Positions 25,999 through 35,061 of a stretch of 64,000 bases of DNA are shown in pieces. The position numbers and the translations under genes were made by a program. The stretch is from Halorarum halophilum. GTDB taxonomy: Archaea > Halobacteriota > Halobacteria > Halobacteriales > Haloferacaceae. The DNA is taken from assembly GCF_013401515.1 (NCBI RefSeq), contig NZ_CP058529.1:1054001-1118000 (forward strand), read 5' to 3'. The notes under the pieces are model-generated. The model was given only the letters and a program-made list of their open reading frames with translations, searched no databases and was not told where the DNA came from. Within the stretch, counting starts at the first letter, position 1, and the number at the start of each line of letters is the position of its first letter.

Positions 25999-26142
25999 AT
26001 GACAGAGCGAACCATGAAGGACGTGAGTCACACACCCCCGAACGACGTGTCCGCGGCGGACGTCTGGAAACGAGGCGGAGAGGAGGGACCGAGCATCGAC
26101 TCCGAAGCAGAGGGGTCCAGCCCCGCACCCGCCGACGACTGA
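25999..26142 (+). CDS. possible small acidic protein (47 residues)
   Basis: An ATG-initiated frame encodes MTERTMKDVSHTPPNDVSAA and ends in an acidic, Ser/Pro-rich tail (PAPADD), a composition usual for haloarchaeal micro-proteins. It sits alone in an intergenic region. No motif is found and the case rests on composition only. Confidence 0.35.
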   Translation: MTERTMKDVSHTPPNDVSAADVWKRGGEEGPSIDSEAEGSSPAPADD

Positions 26143-26300
26143 CCGGCCACTGACCGACGACTGACCGGCCGAGAACGACCGTTCCTCGCGTTTCGAACGT
26201 CCACGGAGCCCCGCCTTCACGAGGCGCGCGACCGGAGCGTGATTTTCATCCCCGATAGCCGCGGCGACGGCCTTTACCGGGGGTACGTCGAGCGACACGT

Positions 26301-27275
26301 ATGATTCGGGTCGAAGGGTTGCGGAAGGTGTACGGGGACTTCGCCGCCGTACAGGGGAGCACGTTCACGGTGGAACCGGGGGAGATCTTCGGTGTCGTCG
26401 GACCGAACGGTGCGGGGAAGACGACGACGCTCAAGAGCGTCGCGGGACTCATCGAGCCGACGGAGGGATCGGCGACCGTGGCGGGGTCGCCCGCCGACGA
26501 CCCGGCGACCCGGTCCGCGCTGGGCTTCCTCCCGGAGGAGTCGCCGCTGTACGAGGACATGACCGCACGGTCGTACCTCCGCTTCTTCGCGGACCTGTAC
26601 GACGTGCCCCGCGAGGTCGCCGACGAGCGCATCGAGTCCGCGCTCGATGACCTCGAACTCGAGCACCGGGAGCGACGCCTCGGGGACACCTCGAAGGGGA
26701 TGAAGCGGAAGGTCGCCATCGCCCGCTCGCTCGTCAACGACCCCGACGTCCTGGTGTACGACGAACCGGCGTCCGGGCTCGACCCGCTGACGACGAACTA
26801 CGTGCTGGAGTTCACCCGCGAACTCGCGGAGTCCGGCAAGACGGTGCTGTTCTCCGCCCACAACCTCTACCACGTCGAGTCGATCTGCGATCGGGTCGTC
26901 ATCATGAACGAGGGCGAGATCGTCGCCCGCGGCACCGTCGAGGAGATCCGCGCCGAGCACGGCGAGACGACCTACCGCGTGTTCACGACCGTTCCCGTCG
27001 CGGGGAGCGACCCGGACGGCGACCGGCACGTCGTCGCCGTCGGGTCGATGGACGCCGTCGAGGCGGTCCGCGAGCGCGCGACCGAGGCGGGCGGCGAGGT
27101 CGCGGACATCCGGACCCGCGAGTCCACGCTGGAGGAGATCTTCCTCGACATGGCCGGCCGGCCGATGCCCGGAAGTCGCCGGGTCGGCCCCGGCGACGAC
27201 TCCCGGTCGGACGCGACTGGACGACCCGCGACAGGGGCCGAGAAACGGGAGGAAGCGTCGGAGGCGGCGAAGTGA
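26301..27275 (+). CDS. ABC transporter ATP-binding protein
   Basis: A 324-residue ATPase of the ABC-2 exporter (NatA/CcmA-like) class. Walker A is GPNGAGKTTT at 34-43; the signature region is SKGMKRKVAIARSL near 133; Walker B is VLVYDEPASGLD near 151; the H-loop is SAHNLYHVE. A C-terminal accessory domain of about 85 residues ends in a disordered polar tail. A TTTACC box lies about 28 bp upstream. The stop overlaps the next start (GTGA), so ATPase and both permeases form one operon. Confidence 0.93.
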   Translation: MIRVEGLRKVYGDFAAVQGSTFTVEPGEIFGVVGPNGAGKTTTLKSVAGLIEPTEGSATVAGSPADDPATRSALGFLPEESPLYEDMTARSYLRFFADLYDVPREVADERIESALDDLELEHRERRLGDTSKGMKRKVAIARSLVNDPDVLVYDEPASGLDPLTTNYVLEFTRELAESGKTVLFSAHNLYHVESICDRVVIMNEGEIVARGTVEEIRAEHGETTYRVFTTVPVAGSDPDGDRHVVAVGSMDAVEAVRERATEAGGEVADIRTRESTLEEIFLDMAGRPMPGSRRVGPGDDSRSDATGRPATGAEKREEASEAAK

Positions 27276-29071
27276 GGCCGGACCCGCGCGCCGTCCTCCG
27301 CATCGCACGGTGGGAGGTGTCCCGGACCGCGGGCGTCCTCGACCGTCGGACCGCCGTCCTCGGACTCGTCGCGCTGCTCCTCGCCGGCGGCGTGGCCAGC
27401 GCCGCGGCGGCTGGCGGCGGCGTCGCGCTCGACCGGGACATCTACCGCGTCGCCGTCCCGGCCGACAGCCCGTACTACGAACCGGTCGCTGACTCCACGC
27501 CGCTCGAAGCGGTCGCGCCGGACGACCCGGACGCCGACCTATTCGTGCACGACCCCGACCCGACGGACGCTCGCGTGACCATCGGGGTCGCGGACACGCC
27601 CCGCGCCAGCGCCGCGCTGGCGACGTTCCGGGACGCCGTCGAGGCGCACAACGACCGCCTGATGTTCGCCGAGGCGAACCAGTCCGCGGCGTTCCCCGTC
27701 TCGGTCACGCTGTCGTACGTCGAACGCGACTCCGAGCGCGTCGGCGGCGGGGGCGGAACCGGGAGCGCGGGCGAGGGGTCGGACGGCGCCGGTGGAGCCG
27801 GTTCCGGCGGCGACAGCTCCGACGGCACAGGGGACGGCTCGAACGGCGAGGCAGACGGAACCGGCGGCGGGTTCGGCATCCCAGACGTCACCGGCGGCGG
27901 CCTGTTCGGCGGTCAGCCCACCGGGTCGCCCGCCGAGATCTCCCCGCCGTTCCCCTTCGGCTCGCTGGTACTCGCGTTCGCCTTCCTCGTGCCGATGAAC
28001 TTCGTCATCCAGGCGTACGGATCCAGCGTGCTGAACGAGCGCATCAACCGCAGGGGCGAACTGCTGCTCGTCGCGCCGGTCACCCGGTTCGACATCGTCG
28101 CCGGCAAGACGCTCCCGTACGCGGCCGTCTCGCTCGCGGCGACGACGGTCATCGCGCTCGCGGTCGGCGGCGGTGCCCTCTCGGTCGCCGCGGTGTTCCC
28201 CATCGCACTGGCGTTCCTCGCGGCGACGTTCGTCGGCGCGATGTTCGCGCGGTCGTTCAAGGAGCTCACGTTCGTCACCGTCACCGTCTCGGTGTTCCTC
28301 ACGACGTACGCGTTCGTCCCGGCCATCTTCACGAACGTCACGCCCATCGCGCTCATCTCGCCGCTCACGCTTGTCGTGCGCGACCTCCAGGCGGGTGCGC
28401 CTCCGACGGGGCTCGGCGAGTACCTGTTCTCCGCCGGCCCGTTCTACGTCACCTCGGGGATCCTGTTCCTGATCGGGACCGGCGTCTACCGCGAGGAGGA
28501 CATGTTCACCCAGCGGGCGGTCCCGCTGAAGTTCCTCGACGCGCTCGCCGTCCGCCTCCACCGCCCGCGCGACGTCGCCGTGCTGGCCGCGCTCTCGCTC
28601 CCGTTCGTCTTCGTGCTCGAACTGCTCGCGGTCGCGGTCCTGTTCGTGCTCCCCGAGGAGCTCGCGATCGTCGCGCTGCTGCTCGCCGTCGCGGTCGTCG
28701 AGGAGGTAGCCAAGAGCGTCGCCATCTTCGCGGGCTTCCACCAGTCCCGGTTCCGGCCGGACGTCCGGACCGCGCTGCAACTGGGGGCGCTCGCCGGACT
28801 CGGCTTCTTCCTCGCGGAGAAGGCGACAGCGATCGTCCAGCTCGTCGGCCTCGACACCGTCCCCGTCGGCCAGGCCGCGTTCGCCACGGGCGGGGTCGGC
28901 GTCGTCGGCGCGATCGGGCTGCTCGCCGCGCCGCTCGTCCTCCACGTCGTCACCGCCGTCGTCGCGGCGCTCGGCGCGACGCGGGGGAGACGGGCCTACG
29001 CCGCGACGCTCGCGGTCGCGATGGCGATCCACTTCGCCTACGACTACCTGGTGGTGAGCACCCTTGGGTGA
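27272..29071 (+). CDS. ABC-2 type permease with C-terminal PrsW-like domain
   Basis: A 599-residue membrane protein from a GTG start. After an N-terminal helix (about 28-48) comes a large extracytoplasmic region with a Gly/Ser-rich stretch (about 150-200), then the ABC-2 permease helices (about 230-410). The last 170 residues carry a different domain: VVEEVAKSVAIF near 476, FFLAEKAT near 514, LVLHVVT near 556 and IHFAYDYLV near 586. The EExxK, F..xE, H and H...D series resembles PrsW/CPBP-type intramembrane proteases. The N-terminal half exports a substrate; whether the C-terminal half is catalytic is unproven. Confidence 0.82.
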   Translation: MRPDPRAVLRIARWEVSRTAGVLDRRTAVLGLVALLLAGGVASAAAAGGGVALDRDIYRVAVPADSPYYEPVADSTPLEAVAPDDPDADLFVHDPDPTDARVTIGVADTPRASAALATFRDAVEAHNDRLMFAEANQSAAFPVSVTLSYVERDSERVGGGGGTGSAGEGSDGAGGAGSGGDSSDGTGDGSNGEADGTGGGFGIPDVTGGGLFGGQPTGSPAEISPPFPFGSLVLAFAFLVPMNFVIQAYGSSVLNERINRRGELLLVAPVTRFDIVAGKTLPYAAVSLAATTVIALAVGGGALSVAAVFPIALAFLAATFVGAMFARSFKELTFVTVTVSVFLTTYAFVPAIFTNVTPIALISPLTLVVRDLQAGAPPTGLGEYLFSAGPFYVTSGILFLIGTGVYREEDMFTQRAVPLKFLDALAVRLHRPRDVAVLAALSLPFVFVLELLAVAVLFVLPEELAIVALLLAVAVVEEVAKSVAIFAGFHQSRFRPDVRTALQLGALAGLGFFLAEKATAIVQLVGLDTVPVGQAAFATGGVGVVGAIGLLAAPLVLHVVTAVVAALGATRGRRAYAATLAVAMAIHFAYDYLVVSTLG

Positions 29072-30215
29072 GCGACCGAGGCCCGAGCCGTCCGCCCGCG
29101 ACGCCGGCGCGGACGGGGGTGACGGCCGCGGCGACGCCGCGGGTCGGGACCCGCGGATCACCATCGCCCGCCGGGAGCTCGCGTCGCTCAGGAGCGAGAA
29201 GACCATCGTGCTCGCGCTGCTCATCCAGCTGTTCGTCGCGGCGTTCTCCTCGTTCCTCGTCGTCGGGCTGGTGTCGCTGTACGACCCCGGCGCGGGCGAC
29301 GGGTTCACGGTCGAGACGGCGGTCGCCGGCGACGACGCCGAGGACCTGCTCGCGGCGGTCGGGGAGGTCGACGCGATGGAGGGGAGGCTGTACCCGTCCA
29401 CCGAGGCCGCCGCGGACGCGTTCGCCGATCGGCGGGTGGACGCCGCGCTGCTCGTGACCGGGACGCAGCAGGGACGCTACGAGGTCAGGGTGCTCGTGCC
29501 GGAGGGCAACGTCGGTACGACGGTCGTCGTGACGCAGGCCCGTCAGGCGCTCCGGGCGTTCGAGCGCGCCGAGCGGGGCGAGCGCGAGGCGTCCCTCGAA
29601 TCGAGGACGCTTGCGCTCCCGCCGCGCGGGGACGCGTCGCCGTACTTCGGGTTCACCTACACGGTGCTCGTGCCGCTCCTACTGTTCCTCCCGGTGTTCA
29701 TCGCCGGCTCGGTGACGGTGGACTCGATCACCGAGGAACTTGACCGCGGGACGCTCGAACTGCTCCGCGTCGCGCCGGTAACGATGACCGACATCGTCGA
29801 GGGGAAACTGCTCGCTGCCGCGGGGCTGGCGCCGCTGCAGGCCGGCCTCTGGCTGGGCCTGCTGGCGTTCAACGGCACCGCCATCGCGCCGGCGGGGTCC
29901 GCGTTCGAGACGGCTATCGGCGTCGCCAGCCTGCTCGCGCTCGTCGCCGCCACGGCCGCCGTCGTCGCGTCGATGGGCGCCGCGCTCGCGCTCCTCGCGC
30001 CGGACCGACGGTCCGCACAGACGGTGTACTCGCTCGGCACACTCGGCCTGTTCGGCGCCGCGGCGCTCTCGCCCGTCAACCCGGCGAACGTCGCCGCGCG
30101 GCTGGCGGTCGGCACGGTGGACGCGGCGACGTTCCTCGCGGTCGGCGGACTGGTCGTGGCGGGAATCGTCGCGCTCGCCGGGGCGCGAGTCGCGGTCGGC
30201 CGGTACGCCGCCTAG
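29064..30215 (+). CDS. ABC-2 type permease, second subunit
   Basis: A 383-residue permease. TM1 (about 45-70) precedes an extracytoplasmic domain (about 72-195), followed by five hydrophobic helices (about 197-380) with SITEELDRGTLELLRVAPVT, a conserved ABC-2 cytoplasmic helix. It starts with TTG at 29064, overlapping the upstream gene by 8 bp; a later start cannot be excluded because the first 30 residues are disordered. With the ATPase and the first permease it forms a complete two-permease exporter of unknown substrate. Confidence 0.85.
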   Translation: MGERPRPEPSARDAGADGGDGRGDAAGRDPRITIARRELASLRSEKTIVLALLIQLFVAAFSSFLVVGLVSLYDPGAGDGFTVETAVAGDDAEDLLAAVGEVDAMEGRLYPSTEAAADAFADRRVDAALLVTGTQQGRYEVRVLVPEGNVGTTVVVTQARQALRAFERAERGEREASLESRTLALPPRGDASPYFGFTYTVLVPLLLFLPVFIAGSVTVDSITEELDRGTLELLRVAPVTMTDIVEGKLLAAAGLAPLQAGLWLGLLAFNGTAIAPAGSAFETAIGVASLLALVAATAAVVASMGAALALLAPDRRSAQTVYSLGTLGLFGAAALSPVNPANVAARLAVGTVDAATFLAVGGLVVAGIVALAGARVAVGRYAA

Positions 30216-31636
30216 CGAGCGAGCGTCTCGACGACCGTCTCCTTCTCGCACACCAGGTTGTAGGCGCCCTCGTCGTCGTTCCAGAGGACGAGGACGTTCT
30301 CGAACGAGAGCACGGCGCCGTAGGGCGCCGCCCGCAGGTCGCTGTTCATCGCCGACTCGCCGGTGAGCACGGCGTAGTGCTCAAGCCGCTCGGAGCCGTC
30401 GCCGACCTTGAACAGCGGGTTGGCGTCCGGTCCGGCGAGGTTCGCCGAGAGCTTCACCGCGAGGAGGTTCACCCGGTCGGTGACGTGGTCCTCGGAGTCG
30501 GCCATCCGGGCGTGTCGTTCGCGGCTGGCGACGACCGGGACGCGCCGTTCGCCGTCCGTCCGCAGGACCGCGTAGGAGAACTTCACGTCCACGTTCACGA
30601 ACTCGCCCGGGTCGTCCTCGGGGCCGCGCCGGGCCGCGTCGTCGAGTCGCCGCTGGAACCCCGGTACCGCGAGATCCGGGCGCTCGTCGAACGACCAGCC
30701 GCGGTCCGACGGCGCCTCGCCGGGCCACAGCCGGAGGTCGGGCGCGTAGACGGTCACGTCCGAGTCGGGCGTCGCCACCGCGCGCTCGACCTCGCGCATC
30801 CCGGTGGACGTCTCGAGGTCCGCGGGCGCGAGCAGGACGCAGGCGCCGTCCTCGGCGAGCGCGCCGAGGTACTCCCGGACGACCGCCTCGGGGTCGGCGA
30901 GTTCCGAGAGGACGTTCCCGAACAGGACCAGGTCCGCCTCGCCGACCGAGGCGGGGTCGAACGCCTCGGCGGTCGTGCGGTGGACGGTCGACCGGAAGTT
31001 GCGGCGCGTCTCGGCGAGCAGGCGCTCCAGCACGTCGGCGTTCGCGCTCGGCTCGACGGCGTGGTAGTCCACCAGCGCGTCGTCGGGGAGGTAGTCGTGC
31101 AGGCCAAGCGTCGGCCCGCCGGTGCCCGCGCCGACGTCGAGCACGCGGAGCCGACGGGGGAGCAGGCGGCGCTCGGCGAGGGTGTCGAGGACGTACCCGA
31201 CGGCGGCGTAGAAATCGGGCAGGTGGTAGATCGCGTAGCCGAGCGCGGCGTCCGCGTCGTAGTCGACGTCGCGGCCTCGGTAGTAGTCCTCCTTCAGCCG
31301 ACTCACGACCTCGCGAAGCCGCTCACCGCTCTCCCCATCGTGCCAGTCCGGCCCGTATCGTTCGACCAGCAGGTCCTCGAGGACGTCCGCGTAGCGGTCG
31401 GGGAATGCCGCCGGCTCCCAGCCCGGCGGGTCGGCCGGCTCGTCGTTCGCAGGGACGAACGCGCCGTCCTCCCGCTCGAACAGCCCGAGGTCGAACGCCT
31501 CCTCCCGGAGCGCCTGCCGGACGACGGCCGGGTGGGGCTGGTCGGGGAGGTACTCGAAGACCTCCTCGGGGTCGACCGGGCGGGCGTGCCGGAGGTACTT
31601 CGCCGTGTCCCGGAGGGCCTCGCGGTCGACGCTCAT
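30212..31636 (-). CDS. Rsm22-like class I SAM methyltransferase
   Basis: A 474-residue protein. An N-terminal helical domain (about 1-130) precedes a Rossmann methyltransferase fold with VLDVGAGTGG near residue 165 and DLVLFGNVLSEL near 235, resembling the Rsm22/METTL17 family, which associates with small ribosomal subunits. Only two cysteines are present (in DGACVLL and LVCEKE), so the iron-sulfur cysteine cluster of mitochondrial relatives is absent. Its ATG overlaps the tyrA stop (ATGA). Its 3' end overlaps the convergent permease gene by 4 bp. Confidence 0.8.
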   Translation of the reverse strand: MSVDREALRDTAKYLRHARPVDPEEVFEYLPDQPHPAVVRQALREEAFDLGLFEREDGAFVPANDEPADPPGWEPAAFPDRYADVLEDLLVERYGPDWHDGESGERLREVVSRLKEDYYRGRDVDYDADAALGYAIYHLPDFYAAVGYVLDTLAERRLLPRRLRVLDVGAGTGGPTLGLHDYLPDDALVDYHAVEPSANADVLERLLAETRRNFRSTVHRTTAEAFDPASVGEADLVLFGNVLSELADPEAVVREYLGALAEDGACVLLAPADLETSTGMREVERAVATPDSDVTVYAPDLRLWPGEAPSDRGWSFDERPDLAVPGFQRRLDDAARRGPEDDPGEFVNVDVKFSYAVLRTDGERRVPVVASRERHARMADSEDHVTDRVNLLAVKLSANLAGPDANPLFKVGDGSERLEHYAVLTGESAMNSDLRAAPYGAVLSFENVLVLWNDDEGAYNLVCEKETVVETLAR

Positions 31637-32454
31637 TCGCCGTCCCCGGATCGACTTCCCTCGGTTTCGCCACCGCCGCGTCGCCGGCCGGCCCCCTCGC
31701 GGGGGTCGCTCCCCACCCGCTCGCGGGCCTCGGCGAACAGCTCCGAGAACGAGTCGCTATCCGCCTCGGCGAGTTCGGCGGCCGCCTCGGCGATCGCGTC
31801 GGCGCCGCCGAACGCCTCGCGTATGTCGCCGTACACCGCCGCGTCGCCGGCGGTCACCGTCCCTGCGAGCTCCGAGAGCGGCTCGGAGACGGGGGTGTGG
31901 AACTCCTTGGGCACGTCTTCGGCCGCGAGCGCGTACGCGAGCACCGCGGTGTGGGCGCCCGTCTGGACCGTCCGCATTGCCTCGTCGTGCTCGGCTGCGG
32001 TCGTCTCGAACACGTCGTTGTCCGCCTCCCGCATGGTCTCGCGGACCCGCTCGACGACGGATCCGGATTCCCCGGGGACGTAGGCCACGCGGCCCGGTGC
32101 GCGCGGCGGCGCGAACAGCGGGTGGAAGCTCGCGTACTCGGCCTCCGCGTGCTCGGCCATCGCGGCCAGCGGCTCGGTCATCGCGCCGGAGACGTCCACC
32201 AGCGCCCCGGTCGCCGCGTTGGGTGCGTGCGCCTCCACGGCCTCCGGGACGGCCGGGATGGGGACCGCGAGCGCGACGCAGTCGAACGCCTCGTCGGTGT
32301 CGAGGGGGACGACCCGCCCGTCGACCATCTCGTCGGCGGCGTCCATCGCCACCTGGGGGTTCGTGTCGGCGAACGCGACGCGGTCGACCGCCGGCCGGAG
32401 CGTCCGCGCCAGCCAGCGGCCCATCTCCCCGGCGCCGACGACGAACAGTCGCAT
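31633..32454 (-). CDS. tyrA: prephenate dehydrogenase
   Basis: A 273-residue NAD(P)-dependent prephenate dehydrogenase converting prephenate to 4-hydroxyphenylpyruvate for tyrosine synthesis. The Rossmann motif is VVGAGEMGRWLA near residue 5; LVDVSGAMTEPLAAM and YASFHPLFAPPR, with its conserved histidine, follow. No chorismate mutase domain is fused. The C-terminal ~25 residues are Gly/Arg-rich and probably disordered. It is upstream of and coupled to the Rsm22-like gene. Start 32454 is preferred because upstream in-frame sequence is unlike protein. Confidence 0.88.
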   Translation of the reverse strand: MRLFVVGAGEMGRWLARTLRPAVDRVAFADTNPQVAMDAADEMVDGRVVPLDTDEAFDCVALAVPIPAVPEAVEAHAPNAATGALVDVSGAMTEPLAAMAEHAEAEYASFHPLFAPPRAPGRVAYVPGESGSVVERVRETMREADNDVFETTAAEHDEAMRTVQTGAHTAVLAYALAAEDVPKEFHTPVSEPLSELAGTVTAGDAAVYGDIREAFGGADAIAEAAAELAEADSDSFSELFAEARERVGSDPREGAGRRRGGGETEGSRSGDGE

Positions 32455-32525
32455 GGCTCCCGCTACCCGGAGGCGGCGTGAAAACGTGTCGGTCCGTCCC
32501 CTCGGAGCGTCGGCGAGGGTGTCGG

Positions 32526-32894
32526 CTAGGTGAACGCGTCGATCAGCCAGGCGACGACGCCGACCGCGATCAGGACGATCCCCAGCATCGACGTGGCCGG
32601 TTCGGGGAAGATGAACAGCACGACCCCGGCGACGAGGAGGATCGAGATCAGCGCCTCGTCCCACCAGCTCCCGCCGTCCTCACCCTCCGGAACGACGTCG
32701 CCCCCCTCGGCCTCGTCCGCCGCGTCGTACCGCTCGTCGCCGGGAGCGGTCTCGTCCGTGTCCCGCCGACGGGACACCGGCGGCCACCCGTATCCGATCG
32801 ACAGTCCCCGCCCCAGCCAACCGAACGATCGGCGTTCGTCGACTCGATCGTCCTCGTACGCGTCGTCGGTACCGGGGTCGTTACCTGCGCCCAT
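32526..32894 (-). CDS. small membrane protein with acidic N-terminus
   Basis: A 122-residue protein: an Asp/Glu/Arg-rich cytoplasmic N-terminal half (about 1-75), then two C-terminal hydrophobic helices (about 80-97 and 100-118). I know no family. It lies about 70 bp upstream of tyrA on the same strand, so it may share its transcript. The start at 32894 is the best available; the frame extends farther upstream without protein-like character. Confidence 0.6.
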   Translation of the reverse strand: MGAGNDPGTDDAYEDDRVDERRSFGWLGRGLSIGYGWPPVSRRRDTDETAPGDERYDAADEAEGGDVVPEGEDGGSWWDEALISILLVAGVVLFIFPEPATSMLGIVLIAVGVVAWLIDAFT

Positions 32895-33120
32895 ACGGTG
32901 CCGATTGGACTGCGAGACCGGAAACGCTTCTGGGCACCTGTCCGTCGAGTGGGACGTCCGTGCCGGCCAACGGACCGTCTCTCCGGTGCCGACGACGAGC
33001 AGTTCGATGCTCCGAAGACGACGGAGCGCCATCGGACGGGTATCGGTCGACTCGATGTCCGGCCGAGCAACCTGCCGTTTCCAAACGTTCTTTACGCCCA
33101 CCACGATCGTGAAACGTGTG

Positions 33121-33651
33121 ATGCCCTCCACCTCGCGCCGAACGTTTCTCGGGAGCGTTGCGGCGACGACCCTTTCGACTTCGGGTTGTACGGCGCTGGA
33201 CTCCGCCGAATTCGAGAGTCGGTACAACGGCGAATCGAACGGCCCGCTCGTCGTCGAGACCGAATCGGACCGGCCGCCCGCGTACGACGCCGCCGTACTC
33301 GGCGACGCGGCCGACGCGGAGCGGGGACTCCGACCCGACCGGGTCTCCGAGGGAATCCGGCAGTGGCTCGCCGAGATCGACTACGACGAGGAGTTCCTCG
33401 CGGTGTTTCAGTCCAGCCGGGCCATCACGCCCTCCGGGGTGGGGAAGGGCTGGTGCCCCGAATCGTCAGTCTCGGGAGGGACGTTCACGTTCAACCTGCC
33501 CCTCGCGTCGGAACCGCCGTCGATGGGCGACGGTCGGTGGTACGTCGTCCTCGACCTGTGGCGGCTGAACGGGACGGAAGCGCCGACGGACGTGCTCGTC
33601 GAACTGACGACCCCCGAGGACGACGACCGTCGCTGTCGGGGCCGACGGTGA
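33121..33651 (+). CDS. putative secreted lipoprotein, unknown function
   Basis: A 176-residue protein whose signal MPSTSRRTFLGSVAATTLS has a twin arginine and is followed by STSGC (C23), a lipobox-like site. The mature domain contains RWYVVLDLWRLNGTEAPTDV near its end and a single further pair of cysteines. No family is recognised. A GTG one codon upstream is an alternative start. It converges on the M24 peptidase gene. Confidence 0.72.
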   Translation: MPSTSRRTFLGSVAATTLSTSGCTALDSAEFESRYNGESNGPLVVETESDRPPAYDAAVLGDAADAERGLRPDRVSEGIRQWLAEIDYDEEFLAVFQSSRAITPSGVGKGWCPESSVSGGTFTFNLPLASEPPSMGDGRWYVVLDLWRLNGTEAPTDVLVELTTPEDDDRRCRGRR

Positions 33652-33682
33652 GGAGGAACCCGACTCGGGTCGGGGCCGCCGC

Positions 33683-34861
33683 CTACTCCAGTTCCAGTTC
33701 GACCGGGTAGTCGGTGAAGTTCTCGTAGCCGTCCTCGGTGACGACGGCGATGTCCTCGATGCGGACGCCGCCCACCTCGGGGTCGTACAGGCCGGGTTCG
33801 ATGGTGACGACGTGGCCCGGCTTCAGTTCGCCGCCGCGGGGGTTCAGGCCGGGGGCCTCGTGCACGTCGAGGCCGACGCCGTGTCCCGTCGAGTGGATAA
33901 ACCCTGTCTCGGTCGTGGAGTCCGAGCGGAGCGTCTCGTACCCCTCCTCCTCGTACAGGTCACAGACCGCGTCGTGGACGTCGGCTCCGGTGGCGCCCGG
34001 TTCGAGCGCGTCGAACGCGGCCTCCAGCGCCCGGTGGGTCACCTCGAAGCGGCGCCGGACCTCCTCGCTCGCCTCGCCCTTCACGAACGTCCGGGTCATG
34101 TCGGCGTGGTACTTCGACGCCTTCCCGCGCGGGAAGATGTCGATGATGATCGTCTCGTTCGCCGAGAGCGGCCCGCTCCCCCGGTCGTGGGGGTCGGCCG
34201 CGTCGGCGCCGCAGGCGACGATGGTCTCGTCGAGCGAGCAGCCGTGCCGGAGCAACGTCACCTCGATCTCCTCCTGGACGCGCTCGCTCGTGAGCGGGTC
34301 GCCCTCGACCACCAGCGTCCCGTCGGCGTCGACGTCGGCCGCGCGAATGAGCTCCTCGGCGGCCCCCATCGCGGCCTCGTTCGCGTCCTGGGCACGTTTG
34401 ACGTGGTCGACCTCCTCCGGCGTCTTGGTCGCCCGGACCATCTCCACGACGTCGTCGTGGTCGACGCCGACGTCGACCCCCCGGTCTCGCAGGCCGTCGG
34501 CGACGCCGACCGGGAAGCGGTCCGGGACCAGTACCGACTCGGCGTCGAGGTCGGCGAGGAACGTGGCGTAGGTCCGCGCGGTCCCCTCGGCCTCGCCGTA
34601 CTCGTCGACGCGCTCGTAGTGGTCGTACTCCGCGAGGCGGGCGACCGTGTCGGCCCGTGACTCCTTGCTCGCCCGGCCGTACTCCAGCCCCGAGACGAGC
34701 ACCGCGAGCGAGTCGCCGGTGTAGGCGGTGAAGAACGGGTCCGGCGCGTCGAACCCGGAGAGGTAGAGCTGGTTCGAGTCCGCGCTGTCGGCGTCGATGC
34801 AGTAGGCGTCCGCACCCGTCTCCGCGAGAAGCGAGTCGAGCTGCGAGAGATCAGGATCCAT
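33683..34861 (-). CDS. Xaa-Pro aminopeptidase-like M24 metallopeptidase
   Basis: A 392-residue peptidase with the creatinase N-terminal domain (about 1-130) and the pita-bread catalytic domain. Metal ligands are visible: the aspartates in IIIDIFPRGK and YHADMTRTF, the histidine in STGHGVGLDVHE, and glutamates in VTIEPGLY and VRIEDIAV. It would remove N-terminal residues preceding proline from cytoplasmic peptides. ATG at 34861 begins MDPDLSQLDSLL. Stand-alone gene; a short gap separates it from the convergent lipoprotein gene. Confidence 0.9.
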   Translation of the reverse strand: MDPDLSQLDSLLAETGADAYCIDADSADSNQLYLSGFDAPDPFFTAYTGDSLAVLVSGLEYGRASKESRADTVARLAEYDHYERVDEYGEAEGTARTYATFLADLDAESVLVPDRFPVGVADGLRDRGVDVGVDHDDVVEMVRATKTPEEVDHVKRAQDANEAAMGAAEELIRAADVDADGTLVVEGDPLTSERVQEEIEVTLLRHGCSLDETIVACGADAADPHDRGSGPLSANETIIIDIFPRGKASKYHADMTRTFVKGEASEEVRRRFEVTHRALEAAFDALEPGATGADVHDAVCDLYEEEGYETLRSDSTTETGFIHSTGHGVGLDVHEAPGLNPRGGELKPGHVVTIEPGLYDPEVGGVRIEDIAVVTEDGYENFTDYPVELELE

Positions 34862-35061
34862 ACCGGCGAGAGTCAGCCGTCGGTGAAAGCCGTTGTCCAT
34901 CCGGAACGGCGCGGGGAGGTGGAGAGGATGGGCGCGATCCAGCGACCCGTACCAATCGGGAATTGATCGTGGGTAACCGGGCCGTGATCGACGGCAAACG
35001 GTGCGTGCGGCCTGACGTATCATGCCTCACGTTGAGGCGACGGGGGTCCCACTGGGCGGTG

